The notes beneath the pieces are model-generated. The model searched no databases. It was not told where the DNA came from and worked only from the letters and a program-made list of their open reading frames with translations. Shown piece after piece: positions 7,013 through 14,982 of a stretch of 24,559 bases of DNA. Source of the DNA: JBOGGN01 sp050744165 (GTDB lineage Bacteria; Actinomycetota; Acidimicrobiia; Acidimicrobiales; Palsa-688); NCBI GenBank assembly GCA_050744165.1, contig JBOGGN010000176.1:1-24559 (forward strand), read 5' to 3'. Made by a program: the position numbers and the translations under genes. Within the stretch, counting starts at the first letter, position 1, and each line of letters opens with the position of its first letter.

Positions 7013-7627
7013 GTGGCCTTCCCGTCAAAGCTGCTGAACGACGGGGAGGAGGTGGTGCTCGATCTGCACCCGCACTGGTGGTACCTCACGCCGCCGGTTG
7101 CGGTCATGGTCGTGATCCTGATCGGCACCATCGTCACCCTCGCCGTCAAGGTGCCCAACCCCGTCCGCTACGTCGCCGCCGCCTTCGTCGTGGTGGCCGC
7201 GATCTGGCTGGTGCGCCGCTACGCCAAGTGGGTCTCGACCAGCCTGGTGCTCACCAACCACCGGCTGATCCACCGGGCCGGGATCGTGTCCAAATCGGGC
7301 CGTGAGATTCCGCTCGATCACATCAACGACATCAGCTACCGCCAGCGGTTCTTCGAGCGCCTGATCGGCGCCGGTGACGTCCTCATCGAGTCGGCGGGGC
7401 GAGACAGCCAGGAGGTGTTCGAGGACCTGCCGCACCCGGGACGCATCCAGAACGAGATCTACCGCCAGATCGATACCGCCAAGGAGCGGCAGGCCGACCG
7501 CATAGCGGGGCGCCGGGAGTTGTCTATCCCAGAGCAGATCGAGAAGCTGGACGAGTTGCGCCAGCGGGGCGTGCTCACCCAGGCGGAGTTCGACGCCAAG
7601 AAGGCACAGCTGCTTCAGCGGATGTAG
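7013..7627 (+). CDS. Bacterial PH-domain membrane protein with SHOCT tail
   Basis: This 204-residue protein is read from GTG 7013, preceded by AGGA eight bases upstream. Residues 1-20 (GEEVVLDLHPHWWYLTPP) form the usual lead-in of YdbS/YdbT-like bPH_2 proteins. Two membrane segments follow (about 25-46 and 52-68). The bPH_2 domain spans about 70-150 (STSLVLTNHRLIHRAGIVSK, IPLDHINDISYRQ, GDVLIES). The C-terminus (SIPEQIEKLDELRQRGVLTQ and on, 172-204) is a SHOCT motif, a short helical element common at protein termini. It lies 13 bp behind the MurF-like gene on the same strand and is probably co-transcribed, which suggests a membrane or envelope role. No specific function is known. Confidence 0.85.
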   Translation: MAFPSKLLNDGEEVVLDLHPHWWYLTPPVAVMVVILIGTIVTLAVKVPNPVRYVAAAFVVVAAIWLVRRYAKWVSTSLVLTNHRLIHRAGIVSKSGREIPLDHINDISYRQRFFERLIGAGDVLIESAGRDSQEVFEDLPHPGRIQNEIYRQIDTAKERQADRIAGRRELSIPEQIEKLDELRQRGVLTQAEFDAKKAQLLQRM

Positions 7628-7657
7628 CGACGGTAAAGGGCGGCCTCTCGGCGGCCG

Positions 7658-7671
7658 CGAGAATGTTCTCG
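7658..7671 (+). promoter_or_regulatory. 14-bp palindrome ending at the ppc start codon
   Basis: CGAGAA-TG-TTCTCG has perfect 6-bp arms and ends on the first base of the ppc GTG. It could be an operator or a small hairpin occluding initiation. No promoter hexamers with good spacing were found for ppc. Confidence 0.25.
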
Positions 7672-10463
7672 TGACCAGCCTCGAAACTCCCCCCGCCGAA
7701 GTCCTTCTTACCGGCGGCAGCGCCCAAAACGAGGCTGACGCCTGCGCGGACGCGGGATCGGGACTGCGGGCCGACATCCGGCTGCTGGGGTCGTTTCTTG
7801 GCCGGACCCTGACCCGCCAGGTGGGCCCCGAGTTGCTGGCCCAGGTGGAGCAGGTCCGGGAGCTGAGCCGCCACCATCGCGTCGAGGAACGTTCCCGGGA
7901 ACTGGCGGAGCTGCTCGGCGCCGTTGATCTGGAAACTGCCATCTCGCTGGCGCGGGCCTTTGCCCTCTACTTCCACCTGGCGAACACCGCCGAGCAGGTC
8001 CACCGCTCGGCGATCCTGGACGCCGGCCGGGCGCGGCGGGGAAGCGCCATTCAGCAGATGACCCAGCGGGTGGTGGCGGCGGGCGCCGTCGCCGACCTGG
8101 CGGCGGCGGTCGACCGCATCGAGCTACGGCCGGTGTTCACCGCCCATCCCACCGAAGTCGCCCGCCGCTCGGTGCTGACCAAGCTGCGCCGAGTGGCGGA
8201 GCTGCTCGAGGCCCGGCGGCGGGTGGCGGAATCGGATCAGACGGGCGTTGACGAGCACCTCGCCGAGGTGATCGACCTTTTGTGGGAGACCGACGAGCTG
8301 CGGCGGGAGCGTCCGACCCCGGCCGACGAGGCCAGCGCCGTTAACTACTACCTCGACGACCTGTCCCGGCGGGTAGTGCCGCAAGTTGTTGACGACTTCG
8401 CGGTCCAGCTGCGGGCCCTCGGCATCGAGCTGCCCGCCACCGCGCGGCCGTTGCGCTTCGGCAACTGGGTGGGAGGCGACCGGGACGGCAACCCGTACGT
8501 GACCCCGGCCGTCACCGCTGCTGTCTTGGAGCAGCAGCACAGACTTGGGATCGGCAACCTGATGGACCGGCTGGACGAGTTCATCACCGAGCTCAGCACC
8601 TCGACCCAGATCGTGGGCGTGTCGGATGAGCTGGCGGCCGACCTGGCCGCCGAGGCGGAGCGGCTGCCCGAGGTGGTGCGCCGCTTTGGTCGCCTGAACG
8701 CCGAGGAACCCTACCGGCTGAAGGCCTCCTTCATGCTCGCCCGCTTGGGCAACACCCTCGATCGCCTGACCACCAGGCGTACCACGGTCGGGCCGGCCGA
8801 GTACCGCGACGCCACGGACCTAGTGGCTGATCTGGAGCTGATACGCCGCTCACTGGTGGCCAACCGCGGCCAGCTGATCGCCGACGGGCTGGTGGGGCGA
8901 CTGATCCGGGCCGTGTCGACCTTTGGCTTCCAGCTGGCGACTCTCGACGTCCGGGAGCACGCGGCCCGCCACCAGATCGCGCTCGAGGCGGCCGTCGACC
9001 GGCTCGGCGAGCTCGCCGTGCCCTTCGGCTGCCTCGACCGGGCGGAGCGCTTCGACTTCCTCAGCCGGGAACTCGAGCACCGCCGCCCGCTGCTCGGCGT
9101 CATTCCCGCTCTCGGCGGCGAGGCGGCAGAGGTGTTCGAGGTTTTCGCCACGTTGCGGTCGGTGCTCGACCGTTTCGGGCCCGAGGCGGTGGAGAGCTAC
9201 ATCATCTCGATGACCCGAGGCCCCGACGACGTGCTTGCCGCCGCCATCCTGGCCCGGGAGGCGGGCTTGGTGGACATCCACCGCGGCGTCGCCCGGGTTG
9301 GTTTCGTGCCCTTGCTGGAGACGATCGGCGAACTGCGCGGCGCTGGCGAACTGCTGCATGCGTTGCTTGCCGACGATGGGTACCGCACCATCGTCCGCCT
9401 GCGGGGCGACGTTCAGGAGGTGATGCTTGGCTACTCGGACTCCAACAAGGAAGCGGGCATCGCCACCTCGCAGTGGGAGATCCACCGGGCAGCCCGGGCC
9501 CTGCGCGACGTGGCCCGGGACCATGGGTTGCTGCTGCGCTTGTTCCACGGCCGGGGCGGCACCGTCGGGCGCGGTGGCGGGCCGACCCACGACGCGGTGC
9601 TGGCTCAGCCCTTCGGAGTCCTGCAGGGCGCCATGAAACTGACCGAGCAGGGCGAGGTGATCTCGGACAAATACCTGCTCCCGGACCTGGCCCGGCACAA
9701 CCTTGACCTGGCGCTGGCCGCGGTCGTGGAGGCGACCGTGCTGCACCAGACGTCCCGCTTGGACCTGGCTCTGCTGGCCCAGTGGGACGGCGTCATGGAC
9801 CGGGTCTCGGCGGGAGCGGCGGCCGCCTACCGGGCGCTGCTGGACGACCCGGGGTTGGCGGAGTACGTGCGGGCTTCGACCCCGCTGGACGAGTTGAGCG
9901 AGCTGAACATCGGTTCGCGGCCGGCCCGGCGCGCCGGCGGCGCCGACATCGGCGCCCTGCGGGCCATTCCCTGGGTGTTCGCGTGGACCCAGTCCCGCCA
10001 GATCGTCCCGGGGTGGTTCGGCGTCGGCAGCGGGTTGGCTGCTGCCCGCGCAGCCGGGGACGGGGCCGACTTGGGGCCCATGTTCGACGACTGGAATTTC
10101 TTCCGGACGTTTATTTCCAACGTCGAAATGGTGCTGGCCAAGGTGGATCTCGCGATCGCGCGCCGGTATGTCGAGCGGCTGGTGGACCCTTCGTTGCACT
10201 ACTTGTTTGAGCTCATTTCGGCGGAATACGAATGCACCGTGCATGAGGTGCTGGCCATTACGGGGGAAGGCGAGCTGTTGGCGGCCCAGCCGACGCTGAA
10301 ACGAACCTTGGAGGTCCGGGACAACTACCTTGACCCGATCAGCCACCTGCAGGTCAACCTGCTGTCGCGGTGGCGGCAGGAGACCGAGCCGGACCCCTTG
10401 CTCCGGCGGGCATTGCTTATCACTATCAACGGGATTGCGGCGGGCCTTCGGAATACGGGGTGA
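7671..10463 (+). CDS. ppc: Phosphoenolpyruvate carboxylase
   Basis: This enzyme carboxylates PEP with bicarbonate to oxaloacetate, the main anaplerotic reaction feeding the TCA cycle in the cytosol. The 930-residue length is normal for the family. Recognisable motifs are VFTAHPTEVARRS with catalytic His159, GNWVGGDRDGNPYVT, LDVREHAARH, GYSDSNKEAG (587-596), FHGRGGTVGRGGGP (625-638, the PEP/bicarbonate loop), QGEVISDKY, WVFAWTQSRQIVPGW, and the invariant C-terminal RNTG used in allosteric aspartate binding. The start is GTG 7671; no clear ribosome binding site precedes it, but a palindrome does. It follows the PH-domain gene by 43 bp, so it may be transcribed with it or from its own promoter. 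Its stop lies six bases from the stop of the convergent Rieske gene. Confidence 0.97.
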   Translation: MTSLETPPAEVLLTGGSAQNEADACADAGSGLRADIRLLGSFLGRTLTRQVGPELLAQVEQVRELSRHHRVEERSRELAELLGAVDLETAISLARAFALYFHLANTAEQVHRSAILDAGRARRGSAIQQMTQRVVAAGAVADLAAAVDRIELRPVFTAHPTEVARRSVLTKLRRVAELLEARRRVAESDQTGVDEHLAEVIDLLWETDELRRERPTPADEASAVNYYLDDLSRRVVPQVVDDFAVQLRALGIELPATARPLRFGNWVGGDRDGNPYVTPAVTAAVLEQQHRLGIGNLMDRLDEFITELSTSTQIVGVSDELAADLAAEAERLPEVVRRFGRLNAEEPYRLKASFMLARLGNTLDRLTTRRTTVGPAEYRDATDLVADLELIRRSLVANRGQLIADGLVGRLIRAVSTFGFQLATLDVREHAARHQIALEAAVDRLGELAVPFGCLDRAERFDFLSRELEHRRPLLGVIPALGGEAAEVFEVFATLRSVLDRFGPEAVESYIISMTRGPDDVLAAAILAREAGLVDIHRGVARVGFVPLLETIGELRGAGELLHALLADDGYRTIVRLRGDVQEVMLGYSDSNKEAGIATSQWEIHRAARALRDVARDHGLLLRLFHGRGGTVGRGGGPTHDAVLAQPFGVLQGAMKLTEQGEVISDKYLLPDLARHNLDLALAAVVEATVLHQTSRLDLALLAQWDGVMDRVSAGAAAAYRALLDDPGLAEYVRASTPLDELSELNIGSRPARRAGGADIGALRAIPWVFAWTQSRQIVPGWFGVGSGLAAARAAGDGADLGPMFDDWNFFRTFISNVEMVLAKVDLAIARRYVERLVDPSLHYLFELISAEYECTVHEVLAITGEGELLAAQPTLKRTLEVRDNYLDPISHLQVNLLSRWRQETEPDPLLRRALLITINGIAAGLRNTG

Positions 10464-10469
10464 CCGAAG

Positions 10470-12248
10470 CTAAACCTCCTCGAACAGGTCCTCGCCCCGG
10501 CGCAGCCTGGTGGCGATCCGCACCACTTGGGGGAGCTCCCGGCGGGTCGGTGTGTGCGCCGCCAGGAACCGGGCGGCCCCCGCCAGCAGGAGCGCCTGCG
10601 GCTCGGAGCCGTCGGGCCAGGCACGAGCCTGGCGGGCCGCCGCCTCGATGGTTTGGAACCAGTGGAATTCCGCGTCTTCGGCCAACAGTGCGTGCCCGAG
10701 GGCCGCGATCACCGGGCCTGGGTCCCGGTGTTCCCGGAGCCATCCGTACACGAGGCCTCCGGCCCGGTCGACCTGCCCCTGCTGGTCCCAACAGGCGCCG
10801 AGATCGGCGAGCTCGGCGTGGTCGACGGCGACCAACCGGGCTGCGGGCACGTTGAGGAACCGGTCCAGGAACACCTTCAACGCCCCGTGGACGGCGCCTC
10901 GCAACAGCTCCATTGAGGGCGCCCGGCACAGCGCCTGGTGGAGGGCGTTGGCGTAGGTGAAGCCGTGGTGGACCACGTCCCAGTCGCCATGGTCGTTCTG
11001 GACGTGGAACCGGGTGATGCGCAAGCCGGCGGCCAAGGCGATGGCCCTGCCGATCTCCTCGGGCGTCATGCCGGCTTCGGCGCTGTCGACGATGGCCGTA
11101 ACACCGGCGGAGGGATCCTCGGCTTCGACCAGGCGCCAGCCCAGAGCGCCAACCGCGTCGTCGCCGGCCCCGGCTCCGGCCAGCACTAGGTCGCCCTGCC
11201 CCATCAGGCGGGCGGCCGCGGACGCGGTGATGCCCGCCAGGTCGTTGGGATGGCGCCACGCGCTGCGCTCCTCGGAGCGGCTGGCCCCGGCGGTCTGTGC
11301 CACCAGGGTGGGGAGGACCGAGGTGGCCGACGACCACCCGAGCAGGTCGAGGGCCTCGAACGCCTTGTTGGTGAAGTCCAGGGTGTGGCCGCCGTCGAGG
11401 AACACGTGGTCTGTGGCGGCGGCGAACATGAAGCGCTCGATGGCTGCTCGGCCGACACCGCCATCGCCGGCCGACCCGCCGGCCGCCCCGTCGCCATCGC
11501 TGGCCGCGATCGCCGTGACCAGCGCCCGCTCGGCCGCATCGTCGGTGCGACTGTCGATGAACCGCCGGTACCAGCCAGCCAGCCGAGCCCCGTTCGGCCC
11601 CTGCCCGTTGGCGGCCAGCGGCGTCAGGCCGAAGAAGTCGACGTGCCCTCGGGTGTCGCGGGACAGGAATGCCAACCCGTGGACCAGCGCCAGCGCCGCG
11701 TCGCTGGAGTCCAGCTGGGGCAACAAGTTGGCCGTGGCGACGAGGACGGTCAGGCCGGACCCCCATCCTTCGCGCCGGTGGGTCGTGCCGTAGGCCACGC
11801 CTCGGCGCACGATCGCCTCCACCGACGCCCCCGACTCGAGGAGGCCGAGGACGGACTTGGCCGTCACCAGCGTGAGCCCATGCTCCAGCGCCTCGTCGAG
11901 GCGAGCCAGCAGCGCCGGTGTCGGGTCGGACGACGCCGGGGCAACGACGAACACCCGCCCGTCCCGCAACGACACGGGATAGGTCCGGACATCGTCCGCG
12001 AAGGGATCGAGCGTCCCGCCCGTGGCCAGGTCGAAACGAGCATGGTGCCAGTGGCAGGTCAACAGCCCATCCTCCACCGAGCCACGGTGGAGAGGGAACC
12101 CCAGGTGGGGGCAGCGGTCGTCGACCGCGTAGGTCTGCCCGTCGTGCCACAGCACGCAGACCCCGTGACTGCCGACCTTGGTGACCAGGACACCGCGGGA
12201 CCGGAGTTCTGCTTCCGACCCGGCATCGACACCGTCGATCTCGTTCAT
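10470..12248 (-). CDS. Rieske [2Fe-2S] protein fused to a large His-rich domain of unknown function
   Basis: This protein has 592 residues. Residues about 15-105 form a Rieske ferredoxin-like domain with cluster ligands C46-P-H48 (RCPHLGFPLHRG) and C65-HW-H68 (LLTCHWHHARFDLATGG). The rest, about 110-592, is predicted largely helical and rich in His and aromatic residues: DHVFLDGGHTLDFTNKAFEA (280-299), FHVQNDHGDWDVVHHGFTYA (414-433), NALHQAL and EFHWFQTIEA. Clustered His and acidic residues suggest a metal site, perhaps an oxidase fed by the Rieske cluster. This is inference, and I recognise no named domain, though resemblance to questin-oxidase-like proteins could be tested. ATG 12248 was chosen because TAGCGT lies seven bases upstream; an in-frame upstream ATG would cross the promoter and operator. 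It diverges from the SufR-like gene, with a shared operator. Confidence 0.75.
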   Translation of the reverse strand: MNEIDGVDAGSEAELRSRGVLVTKVGSHGVCVLWHDGQTYAVDDRCPHLGFPLHRGSVEDGLLTCHWHHARFDLATGGTLDPFADDVRTYPVSLRDGRVFVVAPASSDPTPALLARLDEALEHGLTLVTAKSVLGLLESGASVEAIVRRGVAYGTTHRREGWGSGLTVLVATANLLPQLDSSDAALALVHGLAFLSRDTRGHVDFFGLTPLAANGQGPNGARLAGWYRRFIDSRTDDAAERALVTAIAASDGDGAAGGSAGDGGVGRAAIERFMFAAATDHVFLDGGHTLDFTNKAFEALDLLGWSSATSVLPTLVAQTAGASRSEERSAWRHPNDLAGITASAAARLMGQGDLVLAGAGAGDDAVGALGWRLVEAEDPSAGVTAIVDSAEAGMTPEEIGRAIALAAGLRITRFHVQNDHGDWDVVHHGFTYANALHQALCRAPSMELLRGAVHGALKVFLDRFLNVPAARLVAVDHAELADLGACWDQQGQVDRAGGLVYGWLREHRDPGPVIAALGHALLAEDAEFHWFQTIEAAARQARAWPDGSEPQALLLAGAARFLAAHTPTRRELPQVVRIATRLRRGEDLFEEV

Positions 12249-12255
12249 GGCGAGG

Positions 12256-12320
12256 ACGCTACGCCTGAGCGGGGCATTGAACAAGTAAACGCTTGTTATT
12301 TTCCCCTCATGAGTTAGCAT
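12256..12320. promoter_or_regulatory. Back-to-back promoters of the Rieske fusion and the SufR-like gene
   Basis: Minus strand: -35 TTGTTC (12279-12284), 17-bp spacer, -10 TAGCGT (12256-12261), seven bases, ATG 12248. Plus strand: -35 TTGTTA (12293-12298), 16-bp spacer, -10 TAGCAT (12315-12320), six bases, GTG 12327. Both messages would be leaderless. Each -35 overlaps one arm of the inverted repeat at 12280-12297. Confidence 0.6.
12280..12297. promoter_or_regulatory. Operator: AACAAG-N6-CTTGTT inverted repeat
   Basis: AACAAGTAAACGCTTGTT is a perfect 6-bp inverted repeat with a six-base spacer. It sits across both outward -35 boxes, so one bound dimer would block both promoters. The neighbouring SufR-like regulator is the obvious ligand; cyanobacterial SufR uses a related layout, CAAC-N6-GTTG. 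Confidence 0.6.
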
Positions 12321-12326
12321 GACGCG

Positions 12327-13010
12327 GTGGTTAGCGCTGCCACCAACCAGTCGACGACCCGGCGGGCCATCCTGCTCACCATCAAGAAGCGGGGCGAGGC
12401 CCGAGCCGAGGAATTGGCCGCCGCCCTGGCCATCACGCCGAGCGGCATCCGCCAGCACTTGGCGGCGATGCTGGCGGAGGGGCTGGTCACCATCCGGGAG
12501 CAGCGTGGCAGTGCTGGGCGGCCGAAGCACGTCTACTCGGTCACGCCGGCCGCAGAGAGCCTGTTTCCCAAGAACTACGGCGACTTGACCTGCGAGTTGC
12601 TGGACTACGCGGGGGCCGAGGGGCCCGGCACCGTCGAGCGCCTGTTCGACCGCCGCCGCCAGCGCCGAGCGGCGGCCGCCGAGGCCCGCTTGGCCGGCAA
12701 GGACTTCGACGAACGGGTGGCCGAGCTGGCGCGCATTTTGGACGAGGACGGGTATCTGGCCGATACCGCGCGCGGAGATGACGGCGAGTGGCGCATCGTG
12801 GAGCACAACTGCGCCATCCTCGAAGTGGCGTTGCGCTACGGCCAGGCCTGCGGCAGCGAGTTGGCGTTTCTGCGCGACGTCATGCCCGACGCCGAGATCG
12901 ACCGCGTCTCGCACATGGCCTCGGGGGGGCACCACTGCGCCTACCGGGTGCGGCGGCGGGAGCTAGCCGACGAGCCTCCGGCCGCGGCCGCCACTGCCGC
13001 CGCCGTCTGA
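12327..13010 (+). CDS. SufR-like Fe-S cluster-sensing transcriptional regulator
   Basis: This 227-residue protein is read from GTG 12327. The N-terminal winged helix (about 10-75: RRAILLTIKKRGEARAEELA, ITPSGIRQHLAAMLAEGLV, GRPKHVYSVT) is of the DeoR/ArsR-like type found in SufR. The C-terminal part has three Cys in EHNCAILEVALRYGQACGSE and GGHHCAYRV (C162, C175, C204; C-X12-C-X28-C), the layout by which SufR proteins bind a [4Fe-4S] cluster. SufR represses suf Fe-S assembly genes; none are visible here. It diverges from a Rieske protein and overlaps the next gene by one base (TGATG), which suggests it controls both units. The acidic/Ala tail after residue 212 is poorly conserved-looking. Confidence 0.8.
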   Translation: MVSAATNQSTTRRAILLTIKKRGEARAEELAAALAITPSGIRQHLAAMLAEGLVTIREQRGSAGRPKHVYSVTPAAESLFPKNYGDLTCELLDYAGAEGPGTVERLFDRRRQRRAAAAEARLAGKDFDERVAELARILDEDGYLADTARGDDGEWRIVEHNCAILEVALRYGQACGSELAFLRDVMPDAEIDRVSHMASGGHHCAYRVRRRELADEPPAAAATAAAV

Positions 13011-14158
13011 TGCCGGGCCCCCTGGCCGGCTACCGGGTTATCGAGCTGGCGGGGCTCGGCCCCACTCCCTTCGGCGCCATGATGCTGGCCGACATGGGGG
13101 CCGACGTGGTGCGCGTCGACCGCCTCGACGGTGCCGGGCCTGTTGCGGGCGCTTTTGGCTCTGCGGGCCGCGACCCGCTCAGCCGGGGCCGTCGCTCGAT
13201 CGCGGTGGACCTGAAACACCCCGACGGCGTGGCCACCGTCCTCGCCCTCGTAGCCGGCGCCGACGTCCTGGTCGAGGGGTTCCGGCCAGGCGTGGCAGAG
13301 CGCCTCGGGGTGGGGCCCGAGCCCTGTCTGGCGCGCAACCCGAGGCTGGTCTACGGCCGCATGACCGGCTGGGGCCAGGACGGACCGCTAGCCGAACAGC
13401 CGGGCCACGACATCAACTACCTGGCCTTGTCGGGCACCCTGTCGGCCATTGGACGCGCCGGGGAGCCGCCGGTGCCGCCGCTCAACCTGGTCGCGGATTT
13501 CGGCGGGGGCGGGATGCTGCTGGCGTTCGGCGTGGTATGCGCCCTCCTCGAGGCAAAGGCATCGGGAAAAGGCCAGGTCGTCGATACCGCGATGGTGGAC
13601 GGATCTGCCCTGTTGGCGACCATGATCCACGGCTTGCGCGCCGCCGGTTGGTGGGGGGACCAGCGGGGGACCAACCTGCTCGACACCGGTGCCTGGTTCT
13701 ACGAGGTGTACGAGACCGCCGACGGCGGCTACCTGGCTGTGGGCGCGCTGGAGCCCAAGTTCTGCGGTGAACTTGTGCGCCTGGTCGGCTTGGCCGACCC
13801 GCCGAGCCAGTTCGACCGGGCCCGCTGGCCCGACGCCAAGCAGCGGCTGGCAGCGGTGTTCCGGACCCGGACGCGAGACGAGTGGTGCGCCCTATTCGAC
13901 GGGAGTGAGGCATGTGTGACGCCGGTGCTGGGGATGGAAGAGGCACCGGCCCATCCCCACAACGCCCATCGGGGCACCTTCGTGGAGCGCTCGGGCGTGG
14001 TCCAGCCGGCGCCGGCACCTCGCTTCAGCCGCACCCCGGGCGGCATTACGGGCCCGCCTCCCGAGGCGGCCGGGCAGGACACGGACCAGGTGCTGGCCGA
14101 CTGCGGCTTTGACCACTCCGAGATCGACCGCCTTCGGACAGTTGGAGCCGTCCGGTAA
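13010..14158 (+). CDS. mcr: Alpha-methylacyl-CoA racemase (CaiB/BaiF family)
   Basis: This family III CoA-transferase fold enzyme of 382 residues probably epimerises 2-methyl-branched acyl-CoA thioesters during branched fatty acid or sterol side-chain breakdown. The catalytic residues known from mycobacterial MCR (H126, D156, E241) correspond to H133 in GHDINYLALSG, D163 in VADFGGGGM and E248 in GALEPKF, with a constant offset of seven. That favours racemase over CoA-transferase, which would use an Asp nucleophile. The N-terminal LAGYRVIELAGLGPTPFGAM and ADVVRVDR are typical. The ATG shares its A with the TGA of the SufR-like gene, so translation is coupled. The actual substrate cannot be told from the sequence. 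Confidence 0.85.
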   Translation: MPGPLAGYRVIELAGLGPTPFGAMMLADMGADVVRVDRLDGAGPVAGAFGSAGRDPLSRGRRSIAVDLKHPDGVATVLALVAGADVLVEGFRPGVAERLGVGPEPCLARNPRLVYGRMTGWGQDGPLAEQPGHDINYLALSGTLSAIGRAGEPPVPPLNLVADFGGGGMLLAFGVVCALLEAKASGKGQVVDTAMVDGSALLATMIHGLRAAGWWGDQRGTNLLDTGAWFYEVYETADGGYLAVGALEPKFCGELVRLVGLADPPSQFDRARWPDAKQRLAAVFRTRTRDEWCALFDGSEACVTPVLGMEEAPAHPHNAHRGTFVERSGVVQPAPAPRFSRTPGGITGPPPEAAGQDTDQVLADCGFDHSEIDRLRTVGAVR

Positions 14159-14174
14159 GGGCGGCCGCGCAAGC

Positions 14175-14179
14175 AAGGA
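14175..14179 (+). promoter_or_regulatory. Ribosome binding site deciding the PIG-L gene start
   Basis: AAGGA stands eight bases before ATG 14188. The earlier in-frame ATG at 14179 overlaps this site and is therefore unlikely to be the start. Confidence 0.5.
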
Positions 14180-14187
14180 TGTTCCGC

Positions 14188-14982
14188 ATGGCAACCGCGG
14201 TGTTTTTCCACGCCCATCCCGACGACGAGTGCATCCTGACTGGCGGCACCATGGCGCAGCTGGCCGCAGCCGGCCACCGGGTCGTGTTGGTGACCGCCAC
14301 GCGCGGTGAGGTCGGGGAGGTGGCGCCTGGGTTTCTGCCCGACGGTGAGACGTTGGGCCAGCGCCGTACCAAGGAGCTGCAGGCGTCGGCCGACGTCCTC
14401 GGCGTTTCCCGACTGGAGATTCTGGGCTACACCGATTCAGGCATGATCGGCGAGCCCACCAATGACGTACCTGGCTGCTTCTGGCGGGCCGACCTCGACG
14501 AGGCGGCGGCCCGGCTGGCGGCCATCCTCGATGAGGAGGCGGCCCAGGTCCTAGTCGTCTACGACGACCACGGCGGCTACGGCCACCCCGACCACATCCA
14601 GGTGCATCGCGTCGGGGTCCGGGCTGGGGAGCTGGCGCGCACCGCCGTCGTCTACGAGGCGACCATCGACCGCGACCGCATGCGCCGGATGATCCACGAG
14701 GCTCGTGAGCACGCCGCCAACCCCGAGGATCTGCCGCCCTCCGAGGTGGCCGAGAACGACGCCTTCGGGGTGCCCGGGGAACAGATCACGACCCGGGTTG
14801 ACGTGGTGGACTACGTCGCCGTCAAGCGCCAGGCGATGCGCTGCCACCCAAGCCAGATCGCCGACGACACCTTCTGGCTGACCATGCCCGACGAGCAGTT
14901 TCAGGCTGCCTTCCGCGAAGAGTCCTACGTCCGCCGGGGCGCCGACCCGGGGACGAGCGAGACGGTCTTGGCGCTCGGCTGA
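14188..14982 (+). CDS. PIG-L/LmbE family zinc deacetylase
   Basis: This is a 264-residue GlcNAc-deacetylase-fold enzyme. HAHPDDE (8-14) supplies the zinc ligands His10 and Asp13 plus the catalytic Asp12; GGYGHPDH (129-136) supplies the third ligand, His136. Family members remove acetyl groups from GlcNAc conjugates or cleave mycothiol S-conjugates (MshB, Mca). GYTDSGMIGEP and EVAENDAFGVP fit the actinobacterial branch but do not decide between them. It lies 29 bp after the racemase gene, and its TGA overlaps the next ATG by one base. The neighbours (CoA racemase, dehydrogenase, sulfite-type permease) do not name a substrate. A thiol-conjugate role is conceivable given the TauE/SafE gene, but that is inference. 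Confidence 0.8.
   Translation: MATAVFFHAHPDDECILTGGTMAQLAAAGHRVVLVTATRGEVGEVAPGFLPDGETLGQRRTKELQASADVLGVSRLEILGYTDSGMIGEPTNDVPGCFWRADLDEAAARLAAILDEEAAQVLVVYDDHGGYGHPDHIQVHRVGVRAGELARTAVVYEATIDRDRMRRMIHEAREHAANPEDLPPSEVAENDAFGVPGEQITTRVDVVDYVAVKRQAMRCHPSQIADDTFWLTMPDEQFQAAFREESYVRRGADPGTSETVLALG

Noticed and set aside
12249..12935. Extended N-terminus of the Rieske fusion gene
   Set aside because: The upstream open frame runs through the promoters, the operator and the SufR-like gene on the other strand. The Rieske domain is complete from ATG 12248.
13010..14158. Formyl-CoA transferase or other family III CoA-transferase
   Set aside because: The His/Asp/Glu set of methylacyl-CoA racemase is present at matching spacing, so racemase is the better call.
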